This document shows, piece by piece, positions 43,659-53,742 of a stretch of 64,000 nt of DNA; the stretch's first letter is position 1; the number at the start of each line of letters is the position of its first letter. The notes below the pieces were generated by a model. It was not told the DNA's origin and searched no databases. It saw only the letters and a program-made list of their open reading frames with translations. Location of the stretch: assembly GCA_017479935.1 (NCBI GenBank), contig JAFVBO010000096.1, positions 1-64,000 of the forward strand. The letters are read 5' to 3'. Made by a program: the position numbers and the translations under genes. The DNA comes from Lachnospiraceae bacterium. GTDB taxonomy: Bacteria; Bacillota; Clostridia; Lachnospirales; Lachnospiraceae.

Positions 43659-43823
43659 ATGGCAAATGAAAAAGCCACCTGCGAATCTGTTATCATGGCA
43701 GGTTTGGCCAATTGTGGCATAGAGGACATCGCCGAGGTGGAGTTATCTTTCCATATTTTCCCTATGAATGAATGGGGTGGTACAATTAAAGATACAGACC
43801 CCATTTTTTTAACATTTGAGTAA
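43659..43823 (+). pseudogene. Remnant of the 3' end of a gene (copy A)
   Basis: A 54-codon reading frame on the plus strand, with AAAGGAGG only ~2 nt before its ATG. Its C-terminus (ELSFHIFPMNEWGG-TIKDTDPI) looks like the end of a larger protein. A near copy of the last ~20 codons occurs at 54615-54674. The pattern W-x-TI-x-DTD-P-I resembles the C-terminal end of a family of Firmicute surface proteins (DUF5067-like), but that is memory, not a search result. Probably a remnant. Confidence 0.4.
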
Positions 43824-43877
43824 ATTATTGAGAAGAGCAGGGGAATATACCATCACCCTGCTTTTCTCGATTCCATA

Positions 43878-46800
43878 TTAGTAACTACCTGCTGCAAGGC
43901 AGGATTTTTCTTTGTGAATTGCGTCACGGATGGAGAAGAAACCCCATACAGCACAGCTGAGGAGGATCACAATATCCAACAGTATCAATGCGATCTTCCA
44001 ATACGGCATCGCATAACCATAGACAATGCCCTCACCCATACCGTTCATGGCATTGGAATTGGCAACTGTGTATAGAATGTTTTTTGTTGCGTTCCGCATG
44101 GCGGTGATGTGGGAGGCATTCGCAACAACACCCGAGGTGGATGGCCTGCCATCCTGCAATAGGACGAGATCCCCGCCTGCGCGGAGCATCTGATCAGCGT
44201 ACATGTAAGAACCCGTCGCGTAGTCTGTGATAACCATGCCCTTAAAGCCCCATTCCTTACGGAGCAGTTCTGTTAAGAGTTCATAGCTTCCACCAGCCCA
44301 AACCGTGCCAATGCGGTTAAACGAGGACATAATACCTCGGGTTCCGCCTTTCTTTACTGCATACTCAAAAGGTCGGAAGTAGATTTCGCGCATCGCCTGC
44401 TCGTTTAGCCATGTGATCAGTCCGTTGTTGTCACGATCGGTTTCCTGATCGTTAACTGCAAAGTGTTTCACATAGGTATAAACACCTTTCGACTTTGCTC
44501 CGGCAACCACCTCAGCAGCGAGCTTGCCGGAAAGAATGCCATCTTCGGAATAGTATTCCCAATTGCGTCCTGCAAACTGACTTCGATGAATGTTTACAGC
44601 AGGAGCATACCATCCTGAGTAGGTTCTCCCGTCATCGCGCTCATTGCCGACCAGCGATTCGTCGCCGATTTTTTCCCCCATCTCTTTTGCCAGTTCTTTA
44701 TTCCACGTGGCACCGATCACGCATTCTCCTGCGTAAAAGCAGGTATCATAGACGACGGCAGTGGAATCAATCATGGTCATGAAGTTTGTAAATCCCGCCG
44801 GCCCGTCCGGATCGGTCGTTTTCGGCTTGGCGATGTTGGCGATCTCTGCTGTGTTGAAGTTTCCCGTTCCGATCAGGTTTGCCATCTGCCTGACGGTGAG
44901 CTGGCTGAGGAGTTTCTCCCATTTTTCATCTTCATAGTCGGCTCCGATCAGGTCGAATAGTTTCAGGGAGGTCTCATCGTAAGTCAGTTCTGTCCGCTGC
45001 TGACGAGGACGTTTTGCGCTGTACCACTTCTTATTCTCGTCTATTTTGTCTCCCTTGCCGATATACGCGTCCATTGTCATGGATTCTATCAGATCTGCCG
45101 AAACGTTGCGGTCTTCTTCCGTGGGTGTCGCAGGAAACGTGCCCTCCCAATCCGAACGAGACAGATATACCGGAATATGCCCGCTGACATCATCAAACAG
45201 GTTTCTGATTTCAGTTCCGGTAGCACTGTCTGTTTGGAACAGGATGGTCTCATCCAACAGAAAACGGAACGAGATCCCATTATCCGACCATGCGTCATGA
45301 GCATTTCTGCCAATACGAAGGATATACTCTCCGGCGTCCGCCTCAAATGTTGCCTCCCCATTGCCATTTGCGTCCGAGTAATCATAGGATGCGACAAGAG
45401 ATAGCGGCATTTCAAGCGTAACAACCTCTGACTCGCCAGGCTGAAGAAGCGAGGTTTTCATGAAGTCGGTCAACACAACGTGCGCCTTTTCAACGCCGCC
45501 GTATACATAAGGAGCGGTAAGATAGAGCTCCACAACGTCCTTGCCTGCTATGGTGCTTGAAGAACGGTTATCGACTTGAACATCGATAAAGAAGGATTTG
45601 GCAGCGTCCTCCTCCGTTAAGGCGGTACCCTCTGGAAGGATAGACGCGGTATTTATGCTTTCGCCGAAACGTACCTCTCTGATCTCCCAGTCAAAATCGG
45701 CATAACTAAGACCATATCCGAACGGATAGACGACATTCTCTTCATACCAGGTTTCACCATCCGTGTAACCTCGTGTTTCATAGTAGCGATAGCCGACAAA
45801 AATGCCTTCTTCATAATCGACAAAGTGCGCGTCCTGTTTGGCACCATCCACGAGATAGGTGTTGCCCAGTTCGGTGAAATTGGTTGAAAAGTTAAAGTAA
45901 GACGGGGTCTTTGTAAAATCCCGTGTGTAGGTGTCTACGAGACGTCCGGACGGATTGACCTGACCGACAAGAATTTTACCGAGCGCTTCCATACCGGAGC
46001 CACCGGGACTACCGATCCAGATTGCAGCTTTTAAACTGTTCCCAAATGTGCCGTCTTCAAGAAATCCGAGCTCCATCGAGGTTGAACAGTTGATGATAAC
46101 GATCACATTCCCGAACAGTTCACAAACCTCGTGCAGCAGCGCTTTTTCATTGTTGTCAAGCTCAAGATAATGGTCCCCCGCATTCGCGCCTTCCACAGCC
46201 GCGCCGCTGTTTGTCTGCATTGTCCGCGGAAGGTCGTAGCCTTCACCGCCGATACGGGAAATGACCACAATCGCTGCATCACTGTATTCGCCCACCATGG
46301 ACTCAATACTGCCGTCATATTCAGCAAGTGCCAGCTCGCCTGTTGCGATGCCTGTCGGCTTATCACCCATGCTTGGGCTTGAAGGACGTCCTTTTCCTTG
46401 TGATGCTTTGCCCTCATAGAAACTCTTAAGTACAGGATTATAAGCTATCCCCGCACTTTCCAGGCTCTGATACAGATCGGTTACGTTGGAGGTGGACTTG
46501 GCGCTTGACCCGCTCCCCCCGTATACGAGATTAACTGAATTCATGCCAAAGACACTGATTTTCGCGCTTGCGGCAATTGGCAGAAATCCGTCGTTTTTGA
46601 GAAGGACGAACCCTTCCTCGCAGATCCGCTCGTTCAGTTCGTTGGCTGCGGCAAGCGCATCGGCCTTGGATTCGATCCCTTCGCTCAATTTGTAATATTG
46701 TGCTTTTTCCGGATCGCCGCTTATCAAAACACGTCGCTCCTCACCAAACACAGTATTCATGGTATTATTTAAAAATGGTACCTGCGTTACGACAAGGGAG

Positions 46801-46904
46801 ACAGTCAAAAAGAAGACGATCAGCGCGATGGAGGTTGCCATCCACACGCGGGTATGCTTCCAAGCATAGACGATGCCCTTTCCGATTATTTGGAAATATT
46901 TCAT
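43878..46904 (-). CDS. Membrane-anchored, domain-permuted GH3 protein 3
   Basis: A 1008-residue protein. Transmembrane helices lie near 22-42 and 972-993. The alpha/beta sandwich (~80-340) holds VVISRIGGEGYDLP with the presumed acid/base Glu221. A fibronectin-III-like domain follows (~430-570), then the TIM-barrel-type domain (~680-930) with VKHFAVNDQET and nucleophile Asp894 in MVITDYA. All key residues look intact. AATAGGAGCGCC precedes the ATG, 12 bp after the Ig-like lipoprotein gene, so they form one transcript with GH3-2. The lower G+C of this region sets it apart from the flanks. Confidence 0.86.
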   Translation of the reverse strand: MKYFQIIGKGIVYAWKHTRVWMATSIALIVFFLTVSLVVTQVPFLNNTMNTVFGEERRVLISGDPEKAQYYKLSEGIESKADALAAANELNERICEEGFVLLKNDGFLPIAASAKISVFGMNSVNLVYGGSGSSAKSTSNVTDLYQSLESAGIAYNPVLKSFYEGKASQGKGRPSSPSMGDKPTGIATGELALAEYDGSIESMVGEYSDAAIVVISRIGGEGYDLPRTMQTNSGAAVEGANAGDHYLELDNNEKALLHEVCELFGNVIVIINCSTSMELGFLEDGTFGNSLKAAIWIGSPGGSGMEALGKILVGQVNPSGRLVDTYTRDFTKTPSYFNFSTNFTELGNTYLVDGAKQDAHFVDYEEGIFVGYRYYETRGYTDGETWYEENVVYPFGYGLSYADFDWEIREVRFGESINTASILPEGTALTEEDAAKSFFIDVQVDNRSSSTIAGKDVVELYLTAPYVYGGVEKAHVVLTDFMKTSLLQPGESEVVTLEMPLSLVASYDYSDANGNGEATFEADAGEYILRIGRNAHDAWSDNGISFRFLLDETILFQTDSATGTEIRNLFDDVSGHIPVYLSRSDWEGTFPATPTEEDRNVSADLIESMTMDAYIGKGDKIDENKKWYSAKRPRQQRTELTYDETSLKLFDLIGADYEDEKWEKLLSQLTVRQMANLIGTGNFNTAEIANIAKPKTTDPDGPAGFTNFMTMIDSTAVVYDTCFYAGECVIGATWNKELAKEMGEKIGDESLVGNERDDGRTYSGWYAPAVNIHRSQFAGRNWEYYSEDGILSGKLAAEVVAGAKSKGVYTYVKHFAVNDQETDRDNNGLITWLNEQAMREIYFRPFEYAVKKGGTRGIMSSFNRIGTVWAGGSYELLTELLRKEWGFKGMVITDYATGSYMYADQMLRAGGDLVLLQDGRPSTSGVVANASHITAMRNATKNILYTVANSNAMNGMGEGIVYGYAMPYWKIALILLDIVILLSCAVWGFFSIRDAIHKEKSCLAAGSY

Positions 46905-46916
46905 AAGGCGCTCCTA

Positions 46917-48392
46917 TTATTTCAGGTTTGAGACAACGGGCCGCCAGCCGATCCTGGCATCGCCGGTTTCAGTCAGTTCGATGTAGTCAAAGATCGGTCC
47001 CTTTGCCTTCATTGTGCCTTCCGGCAGAGGCTCGTTGTAAGGATTATTCTCAGCGGTCAGTTCAAATACCTCGAACGCGATCGTATTGTCGCCCTCTTTC
47101 ACTTGGATTGTTCCGATCTTGACGCTCATAAAGTCTTTTGTTGTCGCATCGTCATCCGGATCATCCAGGACAAACGGATCGTAATCGATCACTTCGCCGT
47201 TAACCTTTATGCCAAGCAGAGACGGATTAAAAATGATATAACCCAGCTCAGAGCCAATCCGCAGATTGAGCACAGCATCAGTCGCTTTGTCGGACGTGAA
47301 TTCAAATATGAACGAAACGGATTTGTGCAGATACCCAAGAGCATGGTTGTTGCTGACCTCAATGTCTCCGAAATCACGCTGCGGCTGAATCATGTTTTTA
47401 CCCTGTGGACTGGAAGAATAACCGGATCCTGTCAGAGCGGTGACATCGATGTATTCAGCCTCGAACCTTGTGGTTTCCACATATTGGTCATAGACATGCA
47501 GCCACACATTTACAGTCACGGAGTCACAGCCTTCAGCGGAGGCAATGATCTGGAAGCGCATGGAACCAACCGTAGAAGTTGAAGGAGTACCGGAAATCAT
47601 GCCAAGTTCTTTATCGAAGGACAGACCTTTGGGCAAGCCTACTCCGTTGATATACTTGATCTTATACTGGATATTCGGAGTACCGTATGCCTTGGCAACG
47701 CTCTGGATATACTCTTCGCCAACGAGCCCATCAGGGAGCGTGAATTCTTCGAAAACAATTCTTCCGAGATCATCAGGCAGCTGCTTTTCGCCCTCCGCGA
47801 TAGTCAGGGAAAATTGTGTTTCCACCGGATCAAAGCCTTCGGCGGAGGCTGTCAGGACAAAGTCTGCTGGCCCTGCATTTTCTGGCGTGCCGGACAAGCG
47901 GCCGGTTTCAGCATCCAATGTTAAGCCGAAGGGCAGGACAGAACCGTCCTTTAAAGCGTAGCGAATACCATCCGCGCCTTCTGCGGTGCCGAGATACTGT
48001 ACGTATGGCTCACCCACAACCGCCTCGTCAAGCTGTTTTGCGGGAAATGTCAGCGTACCTTTTTCAATCAGCAGGGAAAACTCCGCCGACTGTTCCGTGT
48101 CATCATTGAACGCAACAATAGTGAAGGTAAACGAACCGGCTTCCCGGGGCGTTCCTTGTATTTTACCACTGTCGTCGATGGAAAGCCCTTTCGGAAGATC
48201 GGAGGAGTAGTCCAGCTCATAATACACATTTGCTTCATCAATGGAAACATCTCCTGAATATGCCGCACCGATCTTTCCGGAAGGTAATTCTTTCCCTTCA
48301 AACGAAAACCCCTTGCTGCTGCCACAGGCGCACAACGCCAATAAACAAGCGATGGAAACAAATCCTAGAATTACATTTTTGATCATATTCAT
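46917..48392 (-). CDS. Surface lipoprotein with Ig-like repeats and C-terminal carbohydrate-binding-like domain
   Basis: A 491-residue lipoprotein. The lipobox LCACG (~20-24) gives a lipidated Cys. Three putative-Ig (He_PIG-type) repeats follow (~32-110, ~112-200, ~208-300), each with an LP-x-GL-x-x-D-x-x-x-G-x-(I/L)-x-GTP motif. Residues ~305-490 start RFEAEYIDVTAL and end GPIFDYIELTE, the pattern of beta-sandwich CBM6/35-type carbohydrate-binding domains. It probably binds the glycan processed by the neighbouring GH3 proteins. It lies between GH3-2 and GH3-3 in the same direction. Confidence 0.78.
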   Translation of the reverse strand: MNMIKNVILGFVSIACLLALCACGSSKGFSFEGKELPSGKIGAAYSGDVSIDEANVYYELDYSSDLPKGLSIDDSGKIQGTPREAGSFTFTIVAFNDDTEQSAEFSLLIEKGTLTFPAKQLDEAVVGEPYVQYLGTAEGADGIRYALKDGSVLPFGLTLDAETGRLSGTPENAGPADFVLTASAEGFDPVETQFSLTIAEGEKQLPDDLGRIVFEEFTLPDGLVGEEYIQSVAKAYGTPNIQYKIKYINGVGLPKGLSFDKELGMISGTPSTSTVGSMRFQIIASAEGCDSVTVNVWLHVYDQYVETTRFEAEYIDVTALTGSGYSSSPQGKNMIQPQRDFGDIEVSNNHALGYLHKSVSFIFEFTSDKATDAVLNLRIGSELGYIIFNPSLLGIKVNGEVIDYDPFVLDDPDDDATTKDFMSVKIGTIQVKEGDNTIAFEVFELTAENNPYNEPLPEGTMKAKGPIFDYIELTETGDARIGWRPVVSNLK

Positions 48393-48412
48393 CTTTATAA
48401 TCTCCGATCTTC

Positions 48413-48453
48413 CAATAGGGTAGAGAAAGGCACAGCCTTACTCTACCCTATTG
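48413..48453 (-). other. Intercistronic hairpin between GH3-2 and the Ig-like lipoprotein
   Basis: CAATAGGGTAGAG and CTCTACCCTATTG form a 13-bp stem with inner AAGGC/GCCTT pairing. No U-run follows on the minus strand. It looks more like an mRNA stabiliser or partial terminator than a full terminator. Confidence 0.55.
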
Positions 48454-48506
48454 CGGGCTGCTTGAACCCTAATTGCAATGTTTCAAGTTCAAATGGACAG
48501 TGAACC

Positions 48507-51500
48507 CTATTTGTTTACAGTTATGGAATAATAGGTGACACTGATAATAGCATCTTCCGCGTCGAAAGCAGTTACGGTAAAGCCGTACTCACCTGCGCTC
48601 ATTTCCACAACATTGCCTCTGCGGTCAAGCGATGTGAAGTCACCGCTTATCATGCCGGTTTCAGCATTGAGGGCAAGTCCGCTCGGCAGATTGCTTACTG
48701 CATAGCGAACACCGCCGTCTTTGGATACATCGTAGGTGGCTGCTGTACCAACCGTGCCGCTCTCAAGTTCTGCAGTTTCGCTGATGATGGACAGGCTGAA
48801 GAAATTCGTGGTCAGAGACGTCCACTCCTCGCCCGGGAGGATATCGCCGTCTGCGACACAGATACCGATTAAGTAGGATTTTCCGAGGTACTCCTGCCCA
48901 AGTGTGCCCTCAATCACACCTTTTTCGGCATCGAAGATTAATCCATCCGGAAGCTTTCCGAGTGTCTTTCCGTCGGACTTGACCTTGAAGAGGATATACT
49001 TGACATCGGTAAGATCCGGATCTGCAACTACGAATTCGACTGCCTCATCTGCCTTAGCAAGCAGCGGAGCGCCAGAGGAGATGTTTGCGGACGAGGTCTT
49101 AAAAACTCCGATATCATAATCGTATAAGGAAACGGAATGTCCGTTCAGGATGCAGGCGGTGTTCGCCATCACATACAGCGAACGTTTCGTGCAATCGCGC
49201 AGTGCCCACAGCATTGTCGGGGTCAAAGCTTCTTCTGTGGTGGTCAGTTCCTGTACCTTTCTTGCTACGTCAATACCGTCTTCCGGCATCTTATAGGCTG
49301 CTGCCCAACCGTCAAGACTCAGGTCATTTCCTGCACGGATCTCCTGTGCGGTGTTCATGTAATTGGCCGCCTGGCTCGTTCCGGCTGCATCGGTGATGTA
49401 AATACCCTTCCATCCCCACTCATCACGAGGAATTTCCGTCAGCAGTTCATAGCTTGCGCCTGCCCAGTCAAAACCAACGCGATTGAAAGAAGTCATCATG
49501 CCCAGGCAGTTTCCCTTCTTGACAGCCAACTCGAAAGGCCGCAGATAAATCTGACGGATTGTCTGTTCATTCGCCCATGTTGCAACGGCGGTGTAATCGC
49601 GGTCGGTCTCTTGATCATTCAAAGCGTAGTGTTTGATAAACGTGACCATGCCCTTATCCTGTGCACCTTTACAAACCGCTGCATTCATAAGTCCCGCAAA
49701 TCTGCCGTCTTCGGAGTAGTACTGGCCATTTCTACCGGAGAACGGTGTCCGGTGGGTGTTTGCACCTGGTGCGTACCAGCCCAAGATCTTCGACCAGAGA
49801 CCGAATTCGCCGTTGAGTTCGCCGTCACGATACGCAAGATCTTTGTTCCATGTGGCCGACAGGCTGATCTGGTTTCCAAGCGCCATTGTATCGCCATTTG
49901 ACATTCTGCGCAGCTGCAGATACGCATAGGAGGTTTCTCCGACGCGGCCCGGACCGTCGCCCTGACTGATGTCAGGAATACCAAGGGCAAGATCCTGGTT
50001 CCAGTTGAAGGTTGTGATAATGTGGTTAACCATCTGCGCAACCGTAAACTGCTCCATATACGTATCCCACATCGGGTCATCATAATCCTTGCCGATCAGA
50101 TCCTTCAGCTGGATCGGAGCGGGATTATCTGCTGTGTAGCGGTCCTCCCATGCACGAACGGAAGGCGCAATTTCGCGGTACCAGGGTGCTTTACCCGGAT
50201 TACCGTTTTCATCTGGATAACGGGGGTTTGCTTCGTCATAAGCAGGGTCTGTAATATAGGTGGATGTTGCCTTGTCGGTATCGATAAGCGGCATCTGGAA
50301 ATTGTCCAGCCACTCTTCTTCTTTAACAAGTTCCGCAGTGCCTTTTTTCAGGTACTTCGGGGTAACATCCGTATCATCAGCGGTCCAGTTCTGCCCGTTG
50401 TGGGTCGCTCGATATTCCGCTGCCCAGAACGGGTCAAGCGTCGTATCATTCTCTACATCGAACCAAAGCGGTCTCGACGGCCAGGTGCCTTCCCAGTCCG
50501 CGCGGGACAGGGTACGGCCTTCCATTTCTTCACTGATATAGTCGAACCGGTTCTGGACATCCTTCCCGCTTGCATCGTCCGTGCCAAACAGATAGCCATT
50601 CTCCGGGATGCTATAGGACTGTGACAGAGCAGCGTCATCGCTCCAGGAATGAGCATTGCGGGAGATATAAAACTTGTATTCTCCGCCATCCAGTTCCCAA
50701 CCGGTAAATCCGTTCCTGTTTGCATCATTGTAGTCATAAGAAGCCATTTCACGAATGTCGATGGTGAGTGTTACGATTTCACTTTCGCCGGGCTGTAAAA
50801 GCTTCGTTTTTGCAAAATCCGCGAACTCCACCTTGGCTTTTTCGATTTGGCCAGTGTAGTACGGTGCTTCATAGAAAAGCTCTACAACGTCTTTTCCGGC
50901 AACATCGCCGGTATTGGTGACCTTCACTTCAACCGTGTAGGTATCATCTTCCGCAAGTACGGCACTTTCTTCGGGAGAAACACTTGCGATTTCCCAGTCA
51001 AAAGTTGTGTAACTAAGACCATAACCGAACGGACGGACAACCGCGTTGTTGTACCAATCTTCACCGTCAGTAAAACCTCGCGTTTCGTAGTAATGGTAAC
51101 CGAGATAAATCCCCTCCTCATAGGAAACCTCATAATACGGATTATCCCAATAATCGGTGTAAACAAGGCCGCTGTCCAGAGTGTACTGGTTACCAAGTGC
51201 ACCTGTGCGATCCGCGATCTGACCGACAAGGTTGTTGGCAAAGTTTTCCCAAGTGGGATCCTCTTTGAAATCGGCATAGAGCATATCAACAGTCCGGCCG
51301 GACGGGTTGACAGAACCGTTTAAAACACTTCCGACTGCAGTCGTTTTTGCAACACCGTAATTCCAGATACAGCCGCGGATTTTGGAATACTTCTCCATAT
51401 TCAGCTGCGGAAGTTCCATCGCACGGTCAGAAGCAATCACGATGATGATGTTGTCAAAACGGTCGTCCTCCTGGAGCATATCGAGAATACCGATTTCGAA

Positions 51501-52133
51501 ATCATCGAGTTCGAGATAGTGATCGAAAGCGTTCGAGTGGCCGCGCGAACCGACGGGGTTCCACTCCTCAATACCGAGCATATCGTTTTCGATGACTTCA
51601 CGGGTCGGATAGCCTTCCTGGAATGCCGCCCGGGCATTGTCATTTCCTTCGCCCCCTGAGCGGGCAAGCACCACGATCGCTGCGCCGTTGTACGTATCGA
51701 ATGAACCCATGACATCCACGTTTGCCTTATAATCGGCCGGATCGACCTGCGTGCTCGGGCTGAGGATAGTGGACCCTCTCGGTGCCGCCGGGATCAGGAT
51801 GCTTTGTTCAAAATCGGAGAGTACGGGGTTGACCTCGAAACCTGCCCCTGCAATGGCGGCATAGTAGCCGGATGATTCCTTTCCGAAAACGCTGACCCTC
51901 GTATTTGCCGCAAGCGGAAGCGAATGATCTTCGTTTTTCAGCAGAATGATAGAGTCGTTGGAGATTTCCTCTGCAAGAAGATCTCCCGCAGCGATGACCT
52001 CGTCAATGTTGCCGTAGTCCGAGGTAAACGTTTTGGCGTTTGTGTCATTCTGTACTCCGGCCGCACTGACGACGTTCGACGACAAGGCGAGACATAGCAA
52101 CAGATTGACAATTCTCTTGTTGTTGACTTTCAT
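48507..52133 (-). CDS. Secreted, domain-permuted GH3 protein 2 with C-terminal Ig-like domains
   Basis: A 1208-residue secreted protein. The signal peptide is at 1-~25 (cleavage near VVSAAG). The alpha/beta sandwich has VVLARSGGEGNDNA (acid/base Glu). A fibronectin-III-like domain follows, then the TIM-barrel domain with IKHYALNDQETDRD and the nucleophile Asp (~915) in GIYITDAAG. The last ~190 residues hold two He_PIG-type Ig repeats like those of the neighbouring lipoprotein. Unlike its paralogues it lacks transmembrane helices at the ends. The ATG at 52133 follows CAGGAGGAAATC; the longer in-frame start crosses the promoter region. A kinase/regulator pair lies upstream. Confidence 0.86.
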   Translation of the reverse strand: MKVNNKRIVNLLLCLALSSNVVSAAGVQNDTNAKTFTSDYGNIDEVIAAGDLLAEEISNDSIILLKNEDHSLPLAANTRVSVFGKESSGYYAAIAGAGFEVNPVLSDFEQSILIPAAPRGSTILSPSTQVDPADYKANVDVMGSFDTYNGAAIVVLARSGGEGNDNARAAFQEGYPTREVIENDMLGIEEWNPVGSRGHSNAFDHYLELDDFEIGILDMLQEDDRFDNIIIVIASDRAMELPQLNMEKYSKIRGCIWNYGVAKTTAVGSVLNGSVNPSGRTVDMLYADFKEDPTWENFANNLVGQIADRTGALGNQYTLDSGLVYTDYWDNPYYEVSYEEGIYLGYHYYETRGFTDGEDWYNNAVVRPFGYGLSYTTFDWEIASVSPEESAVLAEDDTYTVEVKVTNTGDVAGKDVVELFYEAPYYTGQIEKAKVEFADFAKTKLLQPGESEIVTLTIDIREMASYDYNDANRNGFTGWELDGGEYKFYISRNAHSWSDDAALSQSYSIPENGYLFGTDDASGKDVQNRFDYISEEMEGRTLSRADWEGTWPSRPLWFDVENDTTLDPFWAAEYRATHNGQNWTADDTDVTPKYLKKGTAELVKEEEWLDNFQMPLIDTDKATSTYITDPAYDEANPRYPDENGNPGKAPWYREIAPSVRAWEDRYTADNPAPIQLKDLIGKDYDDPMWDTYMEQFTVAQMVNHIITTFNWNQDLALGIPDISQGDGPGRVGETSYAYLQLRRMSNGDTMALGNQISLSATWNKDLAYRDGELNGEFGLWSKILGWYAPGANTHRTPFSGRNGQYYSEDGRFAGLMNAAVCKGAQDKGMVTFIKHYALNDQETDRDYTAVATWANEQTIRQIYLRPFELAVKKGNCLGMMTSFNRVGFDWAGASYELLTEIPRDEWGWKGIYITDAAGTSQAANYMNTAQEIRAGNDLSLDGWAAAYKMPEDGIDVARKVQELTTTEEALTPTMLWALRDCTKRSLYVMANTACILNGHSVSLYDYDIGVFKTSSANISSGAPLLAKADEAVEFVVADPDLTDVKYILFKVKSDGKTLGKLPDGLIFDAEKGVIEGTLGQEYLGKSYLIGICVADGDILPGEEWTSLTTNFFSLSIISETAELESGTVGTAATYDVSKDGGVRYAVSNLPSGLALNAETGMISGDFTSLDRRGNVVEMSAGEYGFTVTAFDAEDAIISVTYYSITVNK

Positions 52134-52175
52134 ATGATTTCCTCCTGTTTTAATTTGGGGCAATCCTGCCCTTGA

Positions 52176-52201
52176 AGTCACCGGGAGCATACAAAAAACA
52201 G
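52176..52201 (-). promoter_or_regulatory. Element shared by the GH3-1 and GH3-2 leaders (copy 2)
   Basis: Read leftward: CTGTTTTTTGTATGC-TCCCGGTGACT, ~44-68 bp before the GH3-2 start. About 22 of 27 aligned positions match copy 1 at 37496-37521. Confidence 0.4.
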
Positions 52202-52274
52202 AAGGGTCCTTCAACCGCAACAGCATTTTCGGTTACTGAAACCACAAAATCCGTAAAATACGGCAGCATATGGT

Positions 52275-52315
52275 GCAAAGTCGCCCGCCATCAAAAAGGT
52301 GGCGGGCGACTTTGC
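52275..52315 (-). terminator. Strong hairpin upstream of GH3-2
   Basis: Read leftward: GCAAAGTCGCCCGCCACC-loop-GGTGGCGGGCGACTTTGC-type arms form a ~17-bp stem. No long U-run. With the next hairpin it isolates GH3-2 from the regulator transcript. Confidence 0.65.
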
Positions 52316-52322
52316 GTTCATA

Positions 52323-52353
52323 TAAAAGCGCTCCGCTTTATACGACGGAGCGC
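52323..52353 (-). terminator. Terminator after the second regulator pair
   Basis: Read leftward: GCGCTCCG, loop, CGGAGCGC, then TTTTATA. It lies ~85 bp after the kinase stop. Confidence 0.75.
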
Positions 52354-52438
52354 CTGTTTTTGTTTCCGATACAGTAAGACACAGCTTTGCATGTCGGCTT
52401 TCTTATATTGTGGCACACCCATAAGGCTGCATGGAACT

Positions 52439-53737
52439 CTATTCTATAGCCGGCATGGGCATGATGATGTCGGTATAGAAGATGTTATCCATTGTTCGGA
52501 GTGTACAGCTGCCGTTATACTTTGCGGCAATCATAAGAAGCGAGCGAGTCCCGAATCCGTGATAATCCCGATTATTTTTTGTCGTTTGAGGTATTCCGTC
52601 AATAAATTTCGGCGCGATATCATAATAGTTTTCGCTATGAATAAAGATAAAATTATTCTTTTCGTTCACCGTTAAGGAGATCAGCCTGTTTTCTACCGGG
52701 AGTATTTCCGTCGCTTCAATTGCGTTATCCAGAATATTTCCAAATAACGAATAAATGTCCTGCTCGGCTATAAATTGCAGTTTTCCGCCATCCGCAAGGC
52801 AGGTCAGCTGGATATTCTTATTCAGACAGGCATAGCTTTTCATTGTCAGTACCGTATCGAGCGCGGCATTTCCTGTGTGGAAATAGGAATCGTATCCATC
52901 GATTGCCTGCCGCATATCCTTCATGCTGTCCTTCCCGAATTGTCGCTCCAGGATATGCAACTGATGCTTTAGATCATGATATTTCACATTGATCACATCC
53001 ATCGTGTCACGTTCTCGCCGATATTGCTCAGCCTCATGGTACAAGAGCTGCTTTAATAAGTCGCGTTCTGACTTCATATTCTGGTAGCCGATTTGATAAA
53101 ATTCGATGAAAAGGCCCATTACACCCGCTATGATCGAGTATGAAGAAAGATAAAAGCGCAGGATGGCATATTTTTCACCTCTTGCCTCCATGTTGGCGAA
53201 ACTGTTCAGATAAATCGCAGAGAGGATAACCAGTAGCGTTATGATAATCTGCATCTTGCTGCCGTGCTCAATCATCGCGATATCCATTTTCCGAATCGCA
53301 AGGTAATAAACAAACACATAAACCGCTGTTCGCACAAAAATTGTCAGTACTGCGGACAGCGGAAACTCAGGTGAGGCCACAGCCGCCAATTCAAGGTAAA
53401 GTCGCTGGCTTATATGCTCCATACAGTATGCCGCAGTCACGCAAAACAATGCCTGCCAGTTGCTGCATACATGCGCGAACCGAAGCAGCAGCATTGTAAA
53501 AGCAAACACCAACAGACAGTTTGAGTTTCTAAGAAACAGTCTAAGAGGATTCATCAATCCCGCGTTAATGATCAGCTGATCATAAAGATGGCTTAAAAGC
53601 AGTATCACGAAACTGCCGATCAGGACGCGGAGCCAATATTTCTTTTTTCTGGGAAACTTAAAGGAAACCATAATCGCTGCTACTAAAATGGCACCAACAT
53701 AGGTGACGGTTCCCCAAATGAGTTTTATCCATTCCAT
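52439..53737 (-). CDS. AgrC-type (GHKL) sensor histidine kinase 2
   Basis: A 432-residue protein. Several N-terminal helices (~5-215) form the membrane part. The likely phospho-acceptor His is in INVKYHDLKHQL, the N-box is LFGNILDNAIEA, and the G-box region is YHGFGTRSL. Same design and length as kinase 1 (37647), so the two are paralogues. It starts 5 bp after its response regulator gene. AGAGGTAAAG precedes the ATG. Signal unknown. Confidence 0.88.
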   Translation of the reverse strand: MEWIKLIWGTVTYVGAILVAAIMVSFKFPRKKKYWLRVLIGSFVILLLSHLYDQLIINAGLMNPLRLFLRNSNCLLVFAFTMLLLRFAHVCSNWQALFCVTAAYCMEHISQRLYLELAAVASPEFPLSAVLTIFVRTAVYVFVYYLAIRKMDIAMIEHGSKMQIIITLLVILSAIYLNSFANMEARGEKYAILRFYLSSYSIIAGVMGLFIEFYQIGYQNMKSERDLLKQLLYHEAEQYRRERDTMDVINVKYHDLKHQLHILERQFGKDSMKDMRQAIDGYDSYFHTGNAALDTVLTMKSYACLNKNIQLTCLADGGKLQFIAEQDIYSLFGNILDNAIEATEILPVENRLISLTVNEKNNFIFIHSENYYDIAPKFIDGIPQTTKNNRDYHGFGTRSLLMIAAKYNGSCTLRTMDNIFYTDIIMPMPAIE

Positions 53738-53742
53738 ACACT

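Noticed and set aside
43486..43722. Plus-strand 78-residue ORF upstream of the remnant
   Set aside because: No similarity to known proteins visible; it overlaps the remnant in another frame, and the frame at 43659 has a paralogue at 54615.
43831..43868. Hairpin after remnant copy A as a plus-strand terminator
   Set aside because: The stem is convincing, but no T-run follows on either strand, so its direction and function cannot be assigned.
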